Of a stretch of DNA of 64,000 nucleotides, positions 19,640 through 31,230 are shown in pieces; the first letter of the stretch is position 1, and the number at the start of each line of letters is the position of its first letter. The position numbers were made by a program, and so were the translations under genes. The notes under the pieces are model-generated. The model searched no databases. It was given only the letters and a program-made list of their open reading frames with translations, and was not told the DNA's origin. The DNA is from Enoplolaimus lenunculus (lineage: Eukaryota; Nematoda; Enoplea; Enoplida; Thoracostomopsidae): assembly GCA_030248215.1 (NCBI GenBank), contig JASANG010001695.1:62001-126000 (forward strand), read 5' to 3'.

Positions 19640-19835
19640 GGCCCTTGTAAAGATCACGACGTTTTTCTGTGGTACGACTGCAATAGAGTAAGCTTAAGCT
19701 TTAGACTAATCTTTTTGCTTGGCTTAGGCTTAGGCTTAGGCTTGTGAATATGATCATTCTTACGCTTAGGCTTAGGCTTAGGCTTAGGAGCATGCTTATA
19801 ATACTGTTCCCCCCTGTTGTTTACATTGGCCAGAA
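19640..19835. repeat. A-type MITE with (TTAGGC)n core
   Basis: Left end ccttgtaaagatcacgacg is the variant A end (usually tgtaaagatcaggggcgg). Two blocks of ttaggc repeats at 19722-19742 and 19765-19788; right end ctgttgtttacattggcc. Confidence 0.7.
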
Positions 19836-19865
19836 CAGCTAACAACTCTGCGGTCTACTGGGCTG

Positions 19866-20252
19866 GTATTCTCAAATGTGTGTAGCAACTATCACCAGTT
19901 AGCAATTGGTCCTCAATCAAGCGAACCGGAACAGATGTTAAAATCTGAAAAAATTTACCATTACACAGCGTACATTCATTTAGAAAACGTGGCCCATGTA
20001 TAGAACAGGGCCGGAACAGTAGTATAAAAGCATATTCCTAAGCCTAAGCCTAAACCTAAGCGTAAGCACAATAAATTAGTCTAAAGCTTAAACTGACTCT
20101 GTTGTAGCCCCTCCGGAAAACAATCCGGCCCTGTTGTATACATGGGTCAAAAACGTAATGAATTGCCAAGCTGACAATTTATTAGATCAAAAGGTACACG
20201 ACCTATCATCAACTGGCGATAGCTTATATAGCCATTTGAGAGTACCGGCTCT
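19866..20252. repeat. Family F MITE with nested family A MITE
   Basis: F ends are gtattctcaaatgtgtgtag and agccatttgagagtaccgg. A complete A copy sits inside at 19991-20148, flanked by GAAAACGT (19983-19990) and AAAAACGT (20149-20156), a 7/8 target duplication. Confidence 0.8.
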
Positions 20253-20261
20253 AAAATAAGG

Positions 20262-20607
20262 GGTCGTATTCAGGCCCGGAGCAGCCATCCCCCTTACCGT
20301 CCAAATTTGCAAAATATTTTGATTATCCTAAAAGGACTCTAACCCGGAATTTTGGGGGCCCACCAAGGCTGCTGTGGCACTGCCCTTATTATCAATTCAG
20401 TATAACGCTTAACATCAGTTGTCAAGTATGACATGGATATTCTATCTACAATTTGGCCAATGCCTAGGAAGATTGTGCAAGGCATTTTTGAACGGTTCTG
20501 AATGAACGTAAAAGGACTCTATTTCGGGACAGGATAACCCCGTTTAGAATTTTTCTATAAGCGAAAGTTGCAAGCAAAAAATTTTTGACCTCAGCAGGCT
20601 ACAGCCT
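20262..20607. other. M fragment and unassigned DNA
   Basis: 20265-20400 starts caggcccggagcagccatcc like family M but lacks its second end. No gene seen. Confidence 0.4.
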
Positions 20608-20784
20608 ACACTGCAAGAAAATGGTGAGTCAAAATGGCTCTCTCCGAAATAGGCTTTTCACGACTACACAGAGCCAAATTCGACTCCGTCAGAGTCAAAC
20701 GTGCTACAGCAGTTAGTCGAATTGGGCTCTGGCGGAGTCGAATTTTGACTCAAGTCAATTTGACTCACCATTTTTTGCAGTGTA
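20608..20784. repeat. Family D MITE
   Basis: tacactgcaagaaaatggtga to tgactcaccattttttgcagtgta; strongly self-complementary. Confidence 0.8.
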
Positions 20785-20932
20785 GAAAACTAGCTGTTTG
20801 TGAATTTCTCCAAAAATTTCCGGGAGATGTATTCCACTTCCTTCAACCTTTGTTAATGTCCCTGAGCATCACGGCTTGCCCACACTGGAAGAAGATTTAA
20901 GAAATTGTTTAAAATGTGTCTATTATCATTAT

Positions 20933-21405
20933 ATTCTCAAATGTATATAGCACCTTTACAGTTGACGGCCAAAGTTACTTTTAGGGCCGTAACAGTAGAT
21001 TAAGCGTATTCCTAAGCTTAAGCCTAAACCTAAGCGTCGCAAATGCGTATTCCTAAGCCTAAGCCTAAGCCTAAGCCTAAGCCTAAGTCTAAGCGTTGCA
21101 AAAGCGTATTTCTAAGCCTAAGCCTAAACGAAGAAATGTAGTCTAGAATGTAAGCTTAGTCTTTTACAGACCCACCAGATACCGGAACGGCCCTAAAAGT
21201 AACATGGGCCCAGTTGACGACAGCTCCTGTAAGTTTCTTACCAGCCAATGAAGAGTTTGCCGATTTCACTCATTATTAGCACTCGTTTGGCTCTATTTAA
21301 AATTCGTGTTTGACATTTGTACCACCTTCAGTTGACTTGTATTAAAACCTATTACTAACTGGGGTGATATATGCTACACAAATTTGAGAACACGAATGCC
21401 AGATT
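20933..21405. repeat. Family F MITE with nested family B MITE
   Basis: F ends are tattctcaaatgtatatagc and ctacacaaatttgagaacac. A complete B copy (20967-21210) with a TAAGCC core is inserted, flanked on both sides by CAGTTGAC (20959-20966 and 21211-21218), an exact 8-bp target duplication. Confidence 0.9.
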
Positions 21406-22036
21406 GCCAGGCGTACCATACAGTAGAAACGTTAGCGATGCAAATAATTGCAACCGTTTTGGGTTGAAGTCCAAATTTCAATCGATTAAAACTTCCAAAA
21501 CACATTCAAGCTTAGAAAAATCGCTAAATGTCTTTAAGTGTCTTACTGTGCTGAATGAACATAATTTTGACGGGCGAAAACGATCAAAAATTAAATGTGA
21601 GATAAGCTAAGCGAACAAGAAGCTAAACGTAATTTTAATACTAAATTTTTGCTAAAATATTGATTTTTGATCTCCGTTACTGTTTGGGAAGACCTATACC
21701 TGATTGAGCCGTTGTCTTTGACTCGCCTGCGGGTGCGAGTGCATAGCATAAAAAGAAATAGTAATGAATAACCTAAAAAAGTTTTCGTATGGCATGCGCG
21801 GAAAAATGCCACCAACAGGTGGAAATATAAAGTTTGAACTCCAGCATATAATATTCATTCATCACTTCCGCAAGCGACAAAGACCAGTATTTCCGGTGCG
21901 AACGGTAGCACCATTTGTGGCTGCTCGCTGGAACTGACAAGGAAAGGCAATAAAAGACATTGCTGGTCACATAACGAAACTTTATTTGTTATTTATATCA
22001 ACCGTGGCATTATAAGATAAACCGGCCAACCAATGA
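21406..22036. other. No gene recognised
   Basis: 21600-21665 (gcgaacaagaagctaaacg...) resembles 41610-41670, so an interspersed repeat without visible inverted ends is present. No coding exon accepted. Confidence 0.4.
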
Positions 22037-22037
22037 T

Positions 22038-22276
22038 TATTAAGAAAAATAATTAAATAGCAAGATTATTAAGAAAAATAATTAAATAGCAAACGTAAGG
22101 AAACATACAAGTTCTGTAAAACTATGCAAAATTTCACTACTCAAATTGACGGAACTTCCGCGTAGTAATTGTAGCCAGGTCGATTTTTTGCCGGAATTTC
22201 CACCAATTTCAGTAGTGAAACTTTTTAATCGTTTTTGTACAAAAGTTCTATGTTTTGTTACGTTTGCTATTAATGC
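22038..22276. repeat. Foldback element with about 80-bp inverted arms
   Basis: 22081-22160 and 22197-22276 are imperfect inverted repeats (attaaatagcaaacgtaa at one end, ttacgtttgctattaat at the other). Its left edge is preceded by two direct 31-bp copies of gattattaagaaaaataatt-type sequence (22030-22092). This family was not found elsewhere in the window. Confidence 0.65.
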
Positions 22277-22455
22277 CAAGGTCGATTTTCTGCCGGAACC
22301 GGAAGCAAATATATCCGGTGATACCTATTTTGTTGGCAATTAACACAAATAATCACGATGTTTCTGGTATTTAAAAGATAACCAAACCAAACACTGAATC
22401 CAACTATGCATCGTTCACAATATCTTTTCTCAGCTGCGCACCAAAAACGTCATAT

Positions 22456-22506
22456 GGTAGGGTTAACGAGTGTCAATTTTAAAAATTGTCACTCGTTAAC
22501 CCTACC
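22456..22506. repeat. Near-perfect 51-nt palindrome
   Basis: Arms ggtagggttaacgagtg and cactcgttaaccctacc pair fully, and the centre (tcaattttaaaaattg) is itself a palindrome with one imperfection. Could be a minimal foldback transposon or a transcribed hairpin. Confidence 0.8.
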
Positions 22507-22551
22507 CTAACATTGAAAACATATATAACCTTACCCGAACGCGTGTAACAG

Positions 22552-22571
22552 CTCTCTCTCTCTCTCTCTCT
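22552..22571. repeat. (CT)n microsatellite
   Basis: About ten CT units. Confidence 0.95.
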
Positions 22572-23262
22572 GTGACACACTTACAATACTTTATTTGTTA
22601 TTATATCAACGGAATCCACTTTGCCGTCCCACTCTACAAGAGTTGTATGTATACTCAATCCACATTTAAATGCTTAGACAAGAGTTTAGCGAAAATCCTT
22701 GCTCATAGGTAAACCTTTGCCTAAACCTAAGCATTAATACGACAGAAATATACAAGTAAAAGCCACAGGCTTGTACCGCAGCGAAACCTGCCTACCCAAA
22801 GGACATTTCATCAATTGTGTTGTACAGGTAGCGTAGTGTCTTGCCCAACCTGGGCCGGGTCTTGGTTTACCTGTTCGACAGTTACGAACCCGAACTTTCT
22901 AAGCGGTAAAAAATCAAAAAAACTTTTGTTCAAAATTAATACAATCCATCAGTTCAATTGTCATTATAGCGAGCCAGTAAAAGGCAAACTTAAAGCATTG
23001 ATGAATTTTGATGTAATAAATTTCACATTCAATTTTAAAAAGTGACCCTTGTTTCGGGCAGTTCCGAAGCAGGCTGCGACCGGCCAACATACAAAACTAC
23101 AGGGTGAGATGCCCCTGCGACGATTAAAATATTTTTCTAACTGTGATTTATATTAACAGCTATGGTTTGTTTTAAAATCTAGTTAGATTGCGAACCTCCT
23201 CGCTGGGGTGAGGCCCCCAAATGGGGGTATGGGAGGTGGTTGCTCCGGCCCAGGTTCCTGGC
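22572..23262. other. No gene recognised
   Basis: No element with paired ends and no supported exon. A plus-strand open frame at 22815-23045 has no recognisable domain. Confidence 0.4.
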
Positions 23263-23697
23263 GCCGTATTTTCAACTGTGTGTAGCACCTATTACCAGGT
23301 AATAATAGGTTTTGAAACAAGCGACCTGTGAAAGCTGTCGATTTGAAGTTGAACATACTAGTCAGACGAGCGAAATACTTCATTTAAAATTTCAAACTCG
23401 CCGCTGATTGGTTAAAAATTACATATCCGGTTATTATCCCGCGCTAAAAAATGCGACTAACAAACATAGACACAGGTTCTATGTATAAATATACTCAGGG
23501 CCGGAGCAGCCACCCCATACCCCGCATTTGGGGGTTGCCCACCCCAAAAGAGGCCCACACCCTAACCGGTTGAAACAAAAACCGCTCAAGTTTTAAAATG
23601 CATCTGGCTTCCCGCTCGCTTCGCTAGCGAGTTTGGGGGCCGCCACCTTGAAATTTGAGGGAAACCTCCACCCCTGCCTGCTCCGGCACTGAATATA
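23263..23697. repeat. F fragment and family M repeat
   Basis: 23263-23345 is one F end (gtattttcaactgtgtgtag). 23485-23697 is a full M copy: agggccggagcagccacccc, accggttgaaacaaaaaccg, gctcgcttcgctagcgag, ctgcctgctccggcact. Confidence 0.65.
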
Positions 23698-24650
23698 TGA
23701 GTTATTTTTGGTTTAATAAAAATTACAAAATGGTAAATAACGCAATACAAAACAGTTACCAAAATATACAATTTTGCCAAAACTTCAGAACAAACAGTTG
23801 CAACGATTCTGATGACACCATTTAAAAAAATTTCACCTTAAACTAAAAATTTCTACCACCAAACTGTTTTCTCCTGCCGTCGTAAAAGTTTTCTAAGAGG
23901 ACTGAACGCGCTCCCGGCTTCAGGGCCATGTGTTTGCCAGGCTGCGAAAACCCTAAACAAAACAACGATTGGCTCTTGCATAGCTGTATTTTTCTCATTC
24001 TCTGTTTTGAACTGGTTCTTAGACACATGTTTTGGTGCCAGAAACCAAAAATTTACACCATACCAGGCAGCTGTGAGTTTTTGAGTTTTGGTTTCTAAAC
24101 ACAACTTTCAACTTTTGCGAGTTTCAATTTAAAACTTAGTGTTGTTTTTCGATGATACACTTTTTTCTCAACAACCCAGCATTAAACATCGCGTTCAATT
24201 GAATATCATTTTTAATACTTGTATAGTCGATAAATTCTTGTGAAAATATACGGCAAAGAATGTGTCGTTTTAATATATATTGGAGAGTAAAATTGGCTTA
24301 GTGATTTAGTAGTTGAACAAAAATAGAGATGTTAAGAATTTAGAAACATTTCCTGCTTCACAACTCATTTTATTTGTTCCCACTTCCACACACTTGCCCT
24401 GTTATAGTCAAAACTTTGACGGCGTCCGCGATTACGGGGCAAATTTTAACATTTTTCGCATATCGCCTAGAAAAACAAATACATTTTACAAGTTAACAAA
24501 AAAATTTTAGTTTAGTACAAAAATGTTAGGTTTGTGATACGTTACCAATTTGTTCAAAATTTTCAAATAAACAGAAAAATTTGAATTAATTCTTGCATCA
24601 AAACTCTTTAACATATAAATGGCCTAGATTTTTTTGGTGGGTTATCGTGC
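23698..24650. other. Unassigned AT-rich DNA
   Basis: No element ends or exon with supported splice sites. Two overlapping minus-strand frames at 23843-24104 were judged non-coding. Confidence 0.4.
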
Positions 24651-24830
24651 CCGAGCCCGTAGCCAGGGGGAACAGGGAAGCTCAGCCCCGTAGCCAGGGG
24701 GAGCAGTTGGGTACAGCTCCCATGAAAAAGGTAGGGGCCCCCTTCAAAATTTTCAACCTTGTTTGTACGTCATTGAAAATATCGTCAAAAATTGTTAGTC
24801 CATTTAGCAAGGTGAGCTATCTCCGGGTCT
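24651..24830. repeat. Family H MITE with duplicated end
   Basis: cccgtagccagggggaacag is repeated 28 bp later as ccgtagccagggggagcagt. Right end gcaaggtgagctatctccggg. Confidence 0.6.
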
Positions 24831-24857
24831 GATCGTGCTTTTGTCAGCATTATAGAG

Positions 24858-25140
24858 TTAATCCGGCGCTGTCTGAATCGAGATATGTTTATCAAGCCAA
24901 AGCTTGTAGGGGACACATCCTTTATCCACTTTTAGGATCCTCCCGTACACAAGCCAGCAGCTATTCAACCAATTAATCGAAAGAAAGCTCAGAGGGTAAA
25001 TTATCGTACATACCCGTCGTATTGTTCCGTGTTTTGGCAACACGAACAGATCGTTTACGGGGGTACAATAAAATACCAATATTAATGACATAACCTCCAT
25101 ACACCAATTAACAAAGCTGGACGACCCTACGCGCCCTGGT
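24858..25140 (-). CDS. Candidate membrane-protein exon, SWEET-like
   Basis: After a good acceptor (ttatgaaccag) the minus strand is open with hydrophobic segments: VMSLILVFYCTPVNDLFVL, then YPLSFLSINWLNS and CWLVYGRILKVDKG. The order and spacing of a TP, a PLSF, an LNSxW and a YG followed by D recall one MtN3/saliva repeat of SWEET sugar transporters, which nematodes have (swt genes). Against this, about five extra residues lie between the TP and PLSF parts, and a good donor (GG|GTATGT) occurs there, so the exon may end before PLSF. No neighbouring exons were found. Treat as a membrane-protein exon of uncertain family. Confidence 0.3.
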
Positions 25141-25329
25141 TCATAATTTTTTGGGGCTGCCAAAGAAAAACGCTGATTTTCAAAGTAGGTTTTTTCAAAA
25201 TCATGTTATATGATGAGGCAAAATTGCAAAAAAACATATAATTTAAGCTGCCGTTAATGTTTGAAAGGAATGCTTCACGGAGTCGGTTGTTAATTGTATA
25301 TTTTTGATCAATGTTCAACGCTCTGAATT

Positions 25330-25869
25330 GTAAGCATTTTTCACAAAGCTTAAAAAGTTAAACTTAAATAACACTATTTAACTAAACTTGAATTTTAGTT
25401 TAAGTAAAAACTTAAATGGCTGGACGAACTAAATTTTAACAACGATTGTAAGTTTAACTTAGACTAAACATATTTTTCAGTTTAACACGAGTAAATCAAA
25501 CTTATTTTTGGGATATTATGTAACAAGTGCAGAACAGAAATTATGTGTATATAAGAATTCGTTAACTTTAGCTTAAATTAAAAATATATATGATTATAAA
25601 TGAGTTCAGCGCAAACCGATCTATTTAGTTAATCTAGAAAGTTAGTTTACGCTGCTGGATTAGCTTAAGCTTTTAAATCAAGTTAGTTTTTTGGTTTTAG
25701 AGAGTAGGAATCAGGTACGAAAATCAAAAATTTGCCGTTGCCACAGCGTAAAGATTTTTCGACTTGACCGCATTTGCCCATCTCAGCCTAATATTCTAAC
25801 TGCGCCCATGAGACCAATGGACCTCTGACAGGAACACAATTCGAGTACCAGAATCGTTCCTTGTTACCG
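25330..25869. other. AT-rich low-complexity stretch
   Basis: 25340-25690 consists largely of taaactt/aagttta-like words in both orientations, perhaps a decayed foldback. No gene. Confidence 0.4.
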
Positions 25870-26330
25870 GTTCAGATTAAAGCCTAATCCTAAAATTAGG
25901 CTTAAGTCTACGTCTAAGCGTAAGCCTAAACGTAGCCTAATCGTAAGGATCGTGTTATGCTCACTGTGTGCCGCTGGATGCCACCGCGCTCCGCCGAATG
26001 CCACATAAAATTTGTATATTAAAATTGTCGCACGCCATTAAATACATTTTGCCTATGTTATTTATAACAACTGTAAGCGGCATGCGGCGACGCGCGGCGG
26101 CATCAGGCACAATAAAGTATAGCGCATTCCTAAGTCTGAGCCTAAACCTATAGTACAAAAATAGTTAGAGAAACTGTGAATTAAAAAATAATATCACAAT
26201 TTGGCGGCATCAGGCACGGTAAAGTATGGCGCATTCCTAAGTCTTAGCCTAAACCTGTAGTGCCAAAATAATTAGAGAGTGCCAAAATAGTTAGAGAAAC
26301 TGTGAATTAAAAAATAAATTTTACAATTTA
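25870..26330. repeat. Foldback sequence with tandem-duplicated arm
   Basis: gccgctggatgccac at 25971 onwards and ggcatgcggcgac at 26078 are inverted. ggcggcatcaggcac occurs at about 26096 and 26204, each followed by the same roughly 90 bp (aaagtat, gcgcattcctaagtct, agttagagaaactgtgaatt), so one arm plus flank is duplicated. The block at 25878-25945 carries degenerate CCTAAG hexamers. Confidence 0.55.
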
Positions 26331-27171
26331 CGTGAACGACACTGTTTTAAAACGTACATTATAATACAAATATCGGTGATATTACAAACTAGCGACAACC
26401 CTTACCGGATGCGAGAGGAACCACCATAGAATGTTGGAAGCGGAAACTTTCAACCGGAACCATCAAAGACCGGAACAGGAAACTATTATATGTGTTACAA
26501 GTTTGATACGTCTTATTTTAAATTTTAGCTTAATACGTGGAAACTGATGTTAAATTTTAATAAATTCAACAACACTGAAACGACAAAAAAACAACACGAT
26601 ATTGGCCCAAGAATTTTAAACTACCACCCACACCTCACCCCACCCCCAGTGATAAACATCAATGTTTTGTGTGAGGTGACCCAGCGAGTTGCCCCTTGAA
26701 ATTCTTTTATAATTTACCGAAAGTATCGATTGTTTACGTAATTCGAAAGCTGTTTACCAAGCCAGGGCGTCATCACGAGGGGGCATTGGGGTTGCCGTGC
26801 TCCTTGCCCAAAGTTGACTTGTACCCCTTCCCAAATAGACTCGATCTAAAAGTAAACAATCCTTCAATTGCAATTATAGGCCCCCACAAAATTAGCCGGT
26901 GCCCCCTCAAATATAATTTTCTGCGGACGCCCGTGTCGCGAGGGTCAAAATTCTGGACAAATCGAGGAAGCGTAGGGCACACTTTTCTGGTTTGGAATCG
27001 CAGCTGACCAGTGATAGCCGATATTTTGTCTTGCTGTGTTTTGCTAATGCCACAATTTCGGGTGTGCGGTCGGAGTAGGGGGAATGGGGTCGATGAAAAC
27101 ATGAAAATGAGCAAAACATACATTTTTCCGTTAAATGTCAGTGAAAAGTGACGACACAATTTCGAGCCACG
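26331..27171. other. No supported gene
   Basis: Several overlapping frames at 26696-27159 are open on both strands, but none shows splice sites or a known domain. The C-rich stretch at 26800-26940 reads like an old interspersed repeat. Confidence 0.35.
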
Positions 27172-27412
27172 TCACCAATTAGAAGCGAATCTACGACAAT
27201 TCGTCACCCGACAACTTGTCGCCCAAAAGTGTCCTAAATGAACTTACCGGTCAATGTTACTTTAAGGGGCGTAACAGTAGATTAAGCGTATTCATAAGCC
27301 AAAGCCTAAGCATAAGCAAACGCGTAATCCTAAGCCTAAGTCGAAACATTATGATGGGCGACAAATTGTCGAATGGATGAAATTTCGGATTAAAAGTTGT
27401 CGAGCGACGAAT
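27172..27412. repeat. Family L MITE with nested family B fragment
   Basis: L ends are acaattcgtcacccgacaac and gttgtcgagcgacgaattgt. The centre (27249-27345) is the first half of a B element (caatgttactttaaggggcg, taacagtagattaagcgtat, CCTAAG words). Confidence 0.6.
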
Positions 27413-27815
27413 TGTTACACCATTCCATGCAGGTTGTTTACGGTTTTTAGACCTAAATATAACCTGCTTTACCAAATTATGAGCGTATGGGCCATATTTT
27501 TCCTTGAAACAGCGTTCAATTATTGACCTAAGACATAATATCTCAAAAATCTTTGCAGTCCAATGCGTCGTTAGCCCTAAAAAATAACCTCAACAAATTT
27601 TGGCCCAACTGTCAAATCCCGTGAATCCTTGCATTGGCCGGTGAGGAAATATTTAGTAAACAGACCAGCTTCTGTCCAACTAAAATGCGGTTTAAGTACC
27701 GTGTAACGTACAAATTAAATGGAATAATTCTTGCTTTAAAATCATCCGCTTAAGTATTTCAGCACAATTTGATGGTTGATGTTTACTACGCTATTGTATA
27801 CTCCGTCGTTAGTAT
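27413..27815. other. No feature recognised
   Basis: AT-rich, no paired ends, no exon. Confidence 0.4.
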
Positions 27816-27818
27816 GGC

Positions 27819-28030
27819 CCATGTTACTTTTAAGGCCGTCCGGGTTTGTGGTGGGTCTGTAAAACAGTAGGCTTACATTCTAGACATTTTTGCTTAGGCT
27901 TAGGCTTAGGCTTAGGAATACGCTTTTGTAACGCTTAGGTTTAGGCGTAGGAATACGCTTTTGCAACGTTTAGGTTTAGGCTTTGCCTTAGGAATACGCT
28001 TAATCTACTGTTACGGCCCTAAAAGTCAAC
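27819..28030. repeat. Family B MITE with (TTAGGC)n core
   Basis: ggcccatgttacttttaagg to ctgttacggccctaaaagtc. Core hexamers at 27890-27920, and a second ttaggaatacgctttt block is repeated twice. Confidence 0.75.
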
Positions 28031-28274
28031 GGCATATAAAGGTGTAAAACAAGAAAAAGCAGTTTGAACCGACTTTAGATTAACTTTCTCGGTGCCAGAA
28101 CTGGAAAAACGGTTTATGAAATTTAGTTCACAGCCGAAAATATATCCTGGCTAAGACCCCTGGTTACTATGTTAGCTTAGGGATCTAGAAAGCAATAAAG
28201 ACACCGTAAACGAAGTATCCAAGGAGTGAATGATACTTATGAACAGAAAACGTGTGTTTTCCGTTATTCTCCTA

Positions 28275-28445
28275 TATCGCGGCCAATGCAGTAGTATAAG
28301 CATATTCCTAAACCTAAGCCTAAACGTATTAGCGATAAGCGTACACCTCAGCCTAATCCTAAATATAAGCAAAAAATAGCTAAAAGATTAAGCTAACTCT
28401 ATTACAGTGCTACACAAAAATGGTCCGCTCCTGATATATACATGG
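28275..28445. repeat. A-type MITE
   Basis: Left end is shortened (ggccaatgcagtagtataag). Core of degenerate CCTAAG; right end ggtccgctcctgatatatac atggacc. Confidence 0.65.
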
Positions 28446-29244
28446 ACCCTTCCTCAGTAACGTTTGCCCAACAATTGTTCAATTTTGAAAATTTTACCGA
28501 AAAACAACCAACTTTTTTGTGGTGGTGGTGGTGGTGCTGCTAGTTTACTAGCCATCCTTGCTCTCACTCTGATTACGAGCCTGGTCTGAGTTTGAGAACG
28601 TCAACACGTAGGAGGAGTATGTGAATGGCTTCTTGCTTCATTTCTAGGAGTAGAAAATTGTGCTTCATAAACTCGAAAGTGTTTATATATTTAATATTTT
28701 ATATATAAATATATATATAAATATATATAGATATAGATATATTATATAATATATTAAATATTAAATACATATATATTATATATGTATATATATATATATT
28801 TGATTCGGAAAACTTCATCTATAACGTCATCGAGTAAATAATATAATATTAAATGATTAGTGTTTTTACAGCATTACTAAATTGTGGTTTACTCACCATA
28901 AGGTTTCAATATTTGTGACTTTTTGATTCATTTCAACGGAATAAAATTGAAATTTAAACGAAAAACATAAAGTTGAATTATTTTCAAATATAGGCACAGT
29001 GTCAAGTTTTATGATGAACACTTGCAAGACACGCGAGAGCCGTGATGTCTGGGCCATCAGCGACGTCCACGTGCAGGCACGCGACAGCTGTGATGCCTGC
29101 GGTGACTGTGGACACCCTTGAAAAAATAAATGAAGCTCGCTGATGTTTCTAAAAACTCGCAAGCGAGAATTGAAGAGGCTTTTAGCTCGCTTCGCTCTCG
29201 ACGGTTTCTAATCCCCTCTGCCTGTGTTTTGACTCTTGGTTTAC
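28446..29244. other. Microsatellites and AT-rich DNA
   Basis: (GGT)n at 28517-28537, then a TA-rich self-complementary stretch at 28680-28800. 29035-29105 contains a near-repeat of cgcgagagccgtgatgtctg / cgcgacagctgtgatgcctg. No exon accepted. Confidence 0.55.
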
Positions 29245-29381
29245 CTTCCAAAGATCGAGTTCCGCACTTGAGACTGGCTCAAAACGAAATTGCTTTTTAT
29301 TACTGCTTGGCATTCTTAGACAAAATTTGTTCTCACGTTTTGGGAAGTAGAGCGCACAGTGTCTGTCTATTTCATGACACT
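29245..29381 (-). CDS. Candidate exon, possibly the end of a PH domain
   Basis: 137 bp between acceptor ctggtacag and a strong donor (AAG|GTAAAC). The minus-strand frame reads ECHEIDRHCALYFPKREN, KFCLRMPSSNKKQFRFEP, VSSAELDLWK. Alternating hydrophobic strands followed by a helix start of the form SSAELDLW resemble the last strands and C-terminal helix of a pleckstrin-homology domain. The plus strand is also open here without comparable splice sites. No partner exons identified, so family and even reality are uncertain. Confidence 0.33.
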
Positions 29382-29557
29382 CTGTACCAGAGGATCCAGC
29401 CATCCATCACAGACAGGAGCCTAAAGTACCGTTTTCGAACCTCTTATTTTTGTGGGCATTCAGGTTGAGTAACAACACGTATCCTCACTTTATCACTATT
29501 TGTTTGCTGACCACTTATACCACCAATTTTTCTTAAATTACCAGCAGATTATGTTTT

Positions 29558-29736
29558 CGGGCCCGTAGCCAAGGGGGGGGGGGGCAGGGAGGGGAAGCTC
29601 AGCCCCGCTGGACAATTACGGGCCCACCTAGAAAGTTTTCAACTTTGCTTGTAACTCGTTGAAATCCCTTGAATGCCCCTCCTGAAAAATTTTTAGCACC
29701 CCCCTACTCTAGCAAGTTGAGCTGGCTTCGGGCATG
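29558..29736. repeat. Family H MITE
   Basis: cgggcccgtagccaaggggg to agcaagttgagctggcttcggg. Confidence 0.7.
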
Positions 29737-30407
29737 TATGTTTTTCTACATTTTTGTAAAAACTTTAAATCCGTTGTATCTGAGGCAGGCCATCAATATT
29801 TCTGAAGGAATGATAAAAATAAGCACTTTAAACATTTTTAAAAATTTAAGCCGATTTTGTGAAGTTCAAATAAGTTTCATGGATAAATCAATTTTTCCAG
29901 GCTCAACAGTAGAGACTGTATCATGAAATTGAATTTTTCAATAATTCAAATTTAAATGTTACATGTTGTGAGTGATTGCTCATATAAACTCTATGACTTG
30001 ATTTCCGAAGCCCTACTTAAGTATAACTTCACACTTTAAAGCATGCGTCAAAGCGGTTTACTTAACACCTGATTTACTTATCGCTTCTGAAAGCGGACTT
30101 CTGCTTAAATATGTATTAACAGGCATACAAGTAACCCGCATGAACTCTATTTAATCCGGTCAACTCGATTAACAGGCAGGGCAATCAACAAATCAGCCTT
30201 GGAGCCGGTCAGTTCTGCACAAAGGAAAGATTAATTAAAAAGAAATAATCCGCAAAAGAATATGAGGAGGCTGCCGGCTCTGGAAGGGAAAAACAAACAG
30301 GTAAATGAGTAAGTAAGATTTCAGATATCCTGCCTATAATGTTTAAGTTACCCAAGAATGATCGGTGAAAATTTTTTGAATATTTGAGCTTCTCATGATA
30401 TCCACAA
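29737..30407. other. No feature recognised
   Basis: AT-rich, no paired ends and no supported exon. Confidence 0.4.
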
Positions 30408-30780
30408 AATGGCACATGTTACTTTAAGGGTCGTCCAGATTTCTGGTATTGTTTTGCTTAGGCTTAGGCTTAGGCTTAGGAACTCATTTTTGCAACGCTT
30501 AAGCCTAGGCTTATGCTTAGGAAAACATTTCACCCTTAGTCTGAGGTTAAAGCCAAAAGCATGTGATAATAAATATAATAATTGAAACATCGTGCCAGAA
30601 AAATTTCGCCTCGGACAAACCAACTTGCTAGGCGAATCTAAAAAATTTTTCAGGAGAGGAATACAAGGGATTTTGTTGACTTGCAAGCACGGTTGACACT
30701 ACTTTAGGGGGGGGGGCAAAAAATTTCAGGGGCGTTGCTGAGTCTTCCCTCCTGGTCTGACCTTTGCTACAGTTCCGATT
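30408..30780. repeat. Truncated B MITE followed by degenerate H MITE
   Basis: 30411-30535 is a B left end (cacatgttactttaagggtc) plus ttaggc hexamers. 30620-30775 has the H interior (ttgctaggcgaa, ttttcaggaga, cttgcaagcacggttgac) and a degraded end. Confidence 0.55.
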
Positions 30781-31044
30781 CAGCTGTTCTCTGGCAGAAC
30801 CAAATGTTTCAGCTGAAATCGTAAGTTCGGTATAGTTGTTGACACTATTATATAACAGATTACGTCGCTAATACTATTAATTGCTACCAGTTCCATCCTT
30901 ACAAAATAACTACTGGATATGAAATGACTATAATTGTTTTAAATTTTGACTAATTTGAGCAAATATTAGCTTAAGCAATCCGAATGACACCCTATTGGAT
31001 GACCGATACACCCTTAGGTGGGAGCAGGACTGAAGCCAAGGAAT

Positions 31045-31190
31045 GAACGCAGGGGTGAGCTCACACCCTGGAACAATTTTGGCCCTTCTAGAGAATTGTC
31101 AATTTTGCTTGTAAGTCAACAAAAACCCTTGTATGCACCTTCTTAAAAAATTTTACGCCCCATAGCAAGGTGTGCTGGCTGCGGGCCTGA
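31045..31190. repeat. Family H MITE
   Basis: Reverse orientation interior (caattttgcttgtaagtca) and end tagcaaggtgtgctggctgcggg. Confidence 0.6.
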
Positions 31191-31230
31191 GTGGGAGGAG
31201 AGGCTGGCGGTAACCGGATGATTTTTCAAC

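Noticed and set aside
29182-29468. Plus-strand frame over the PH-like exon
   Set aside because: Open for 112 codons but without matching splice sites or domain; the minus strand has both a good acceptor and a good donor.
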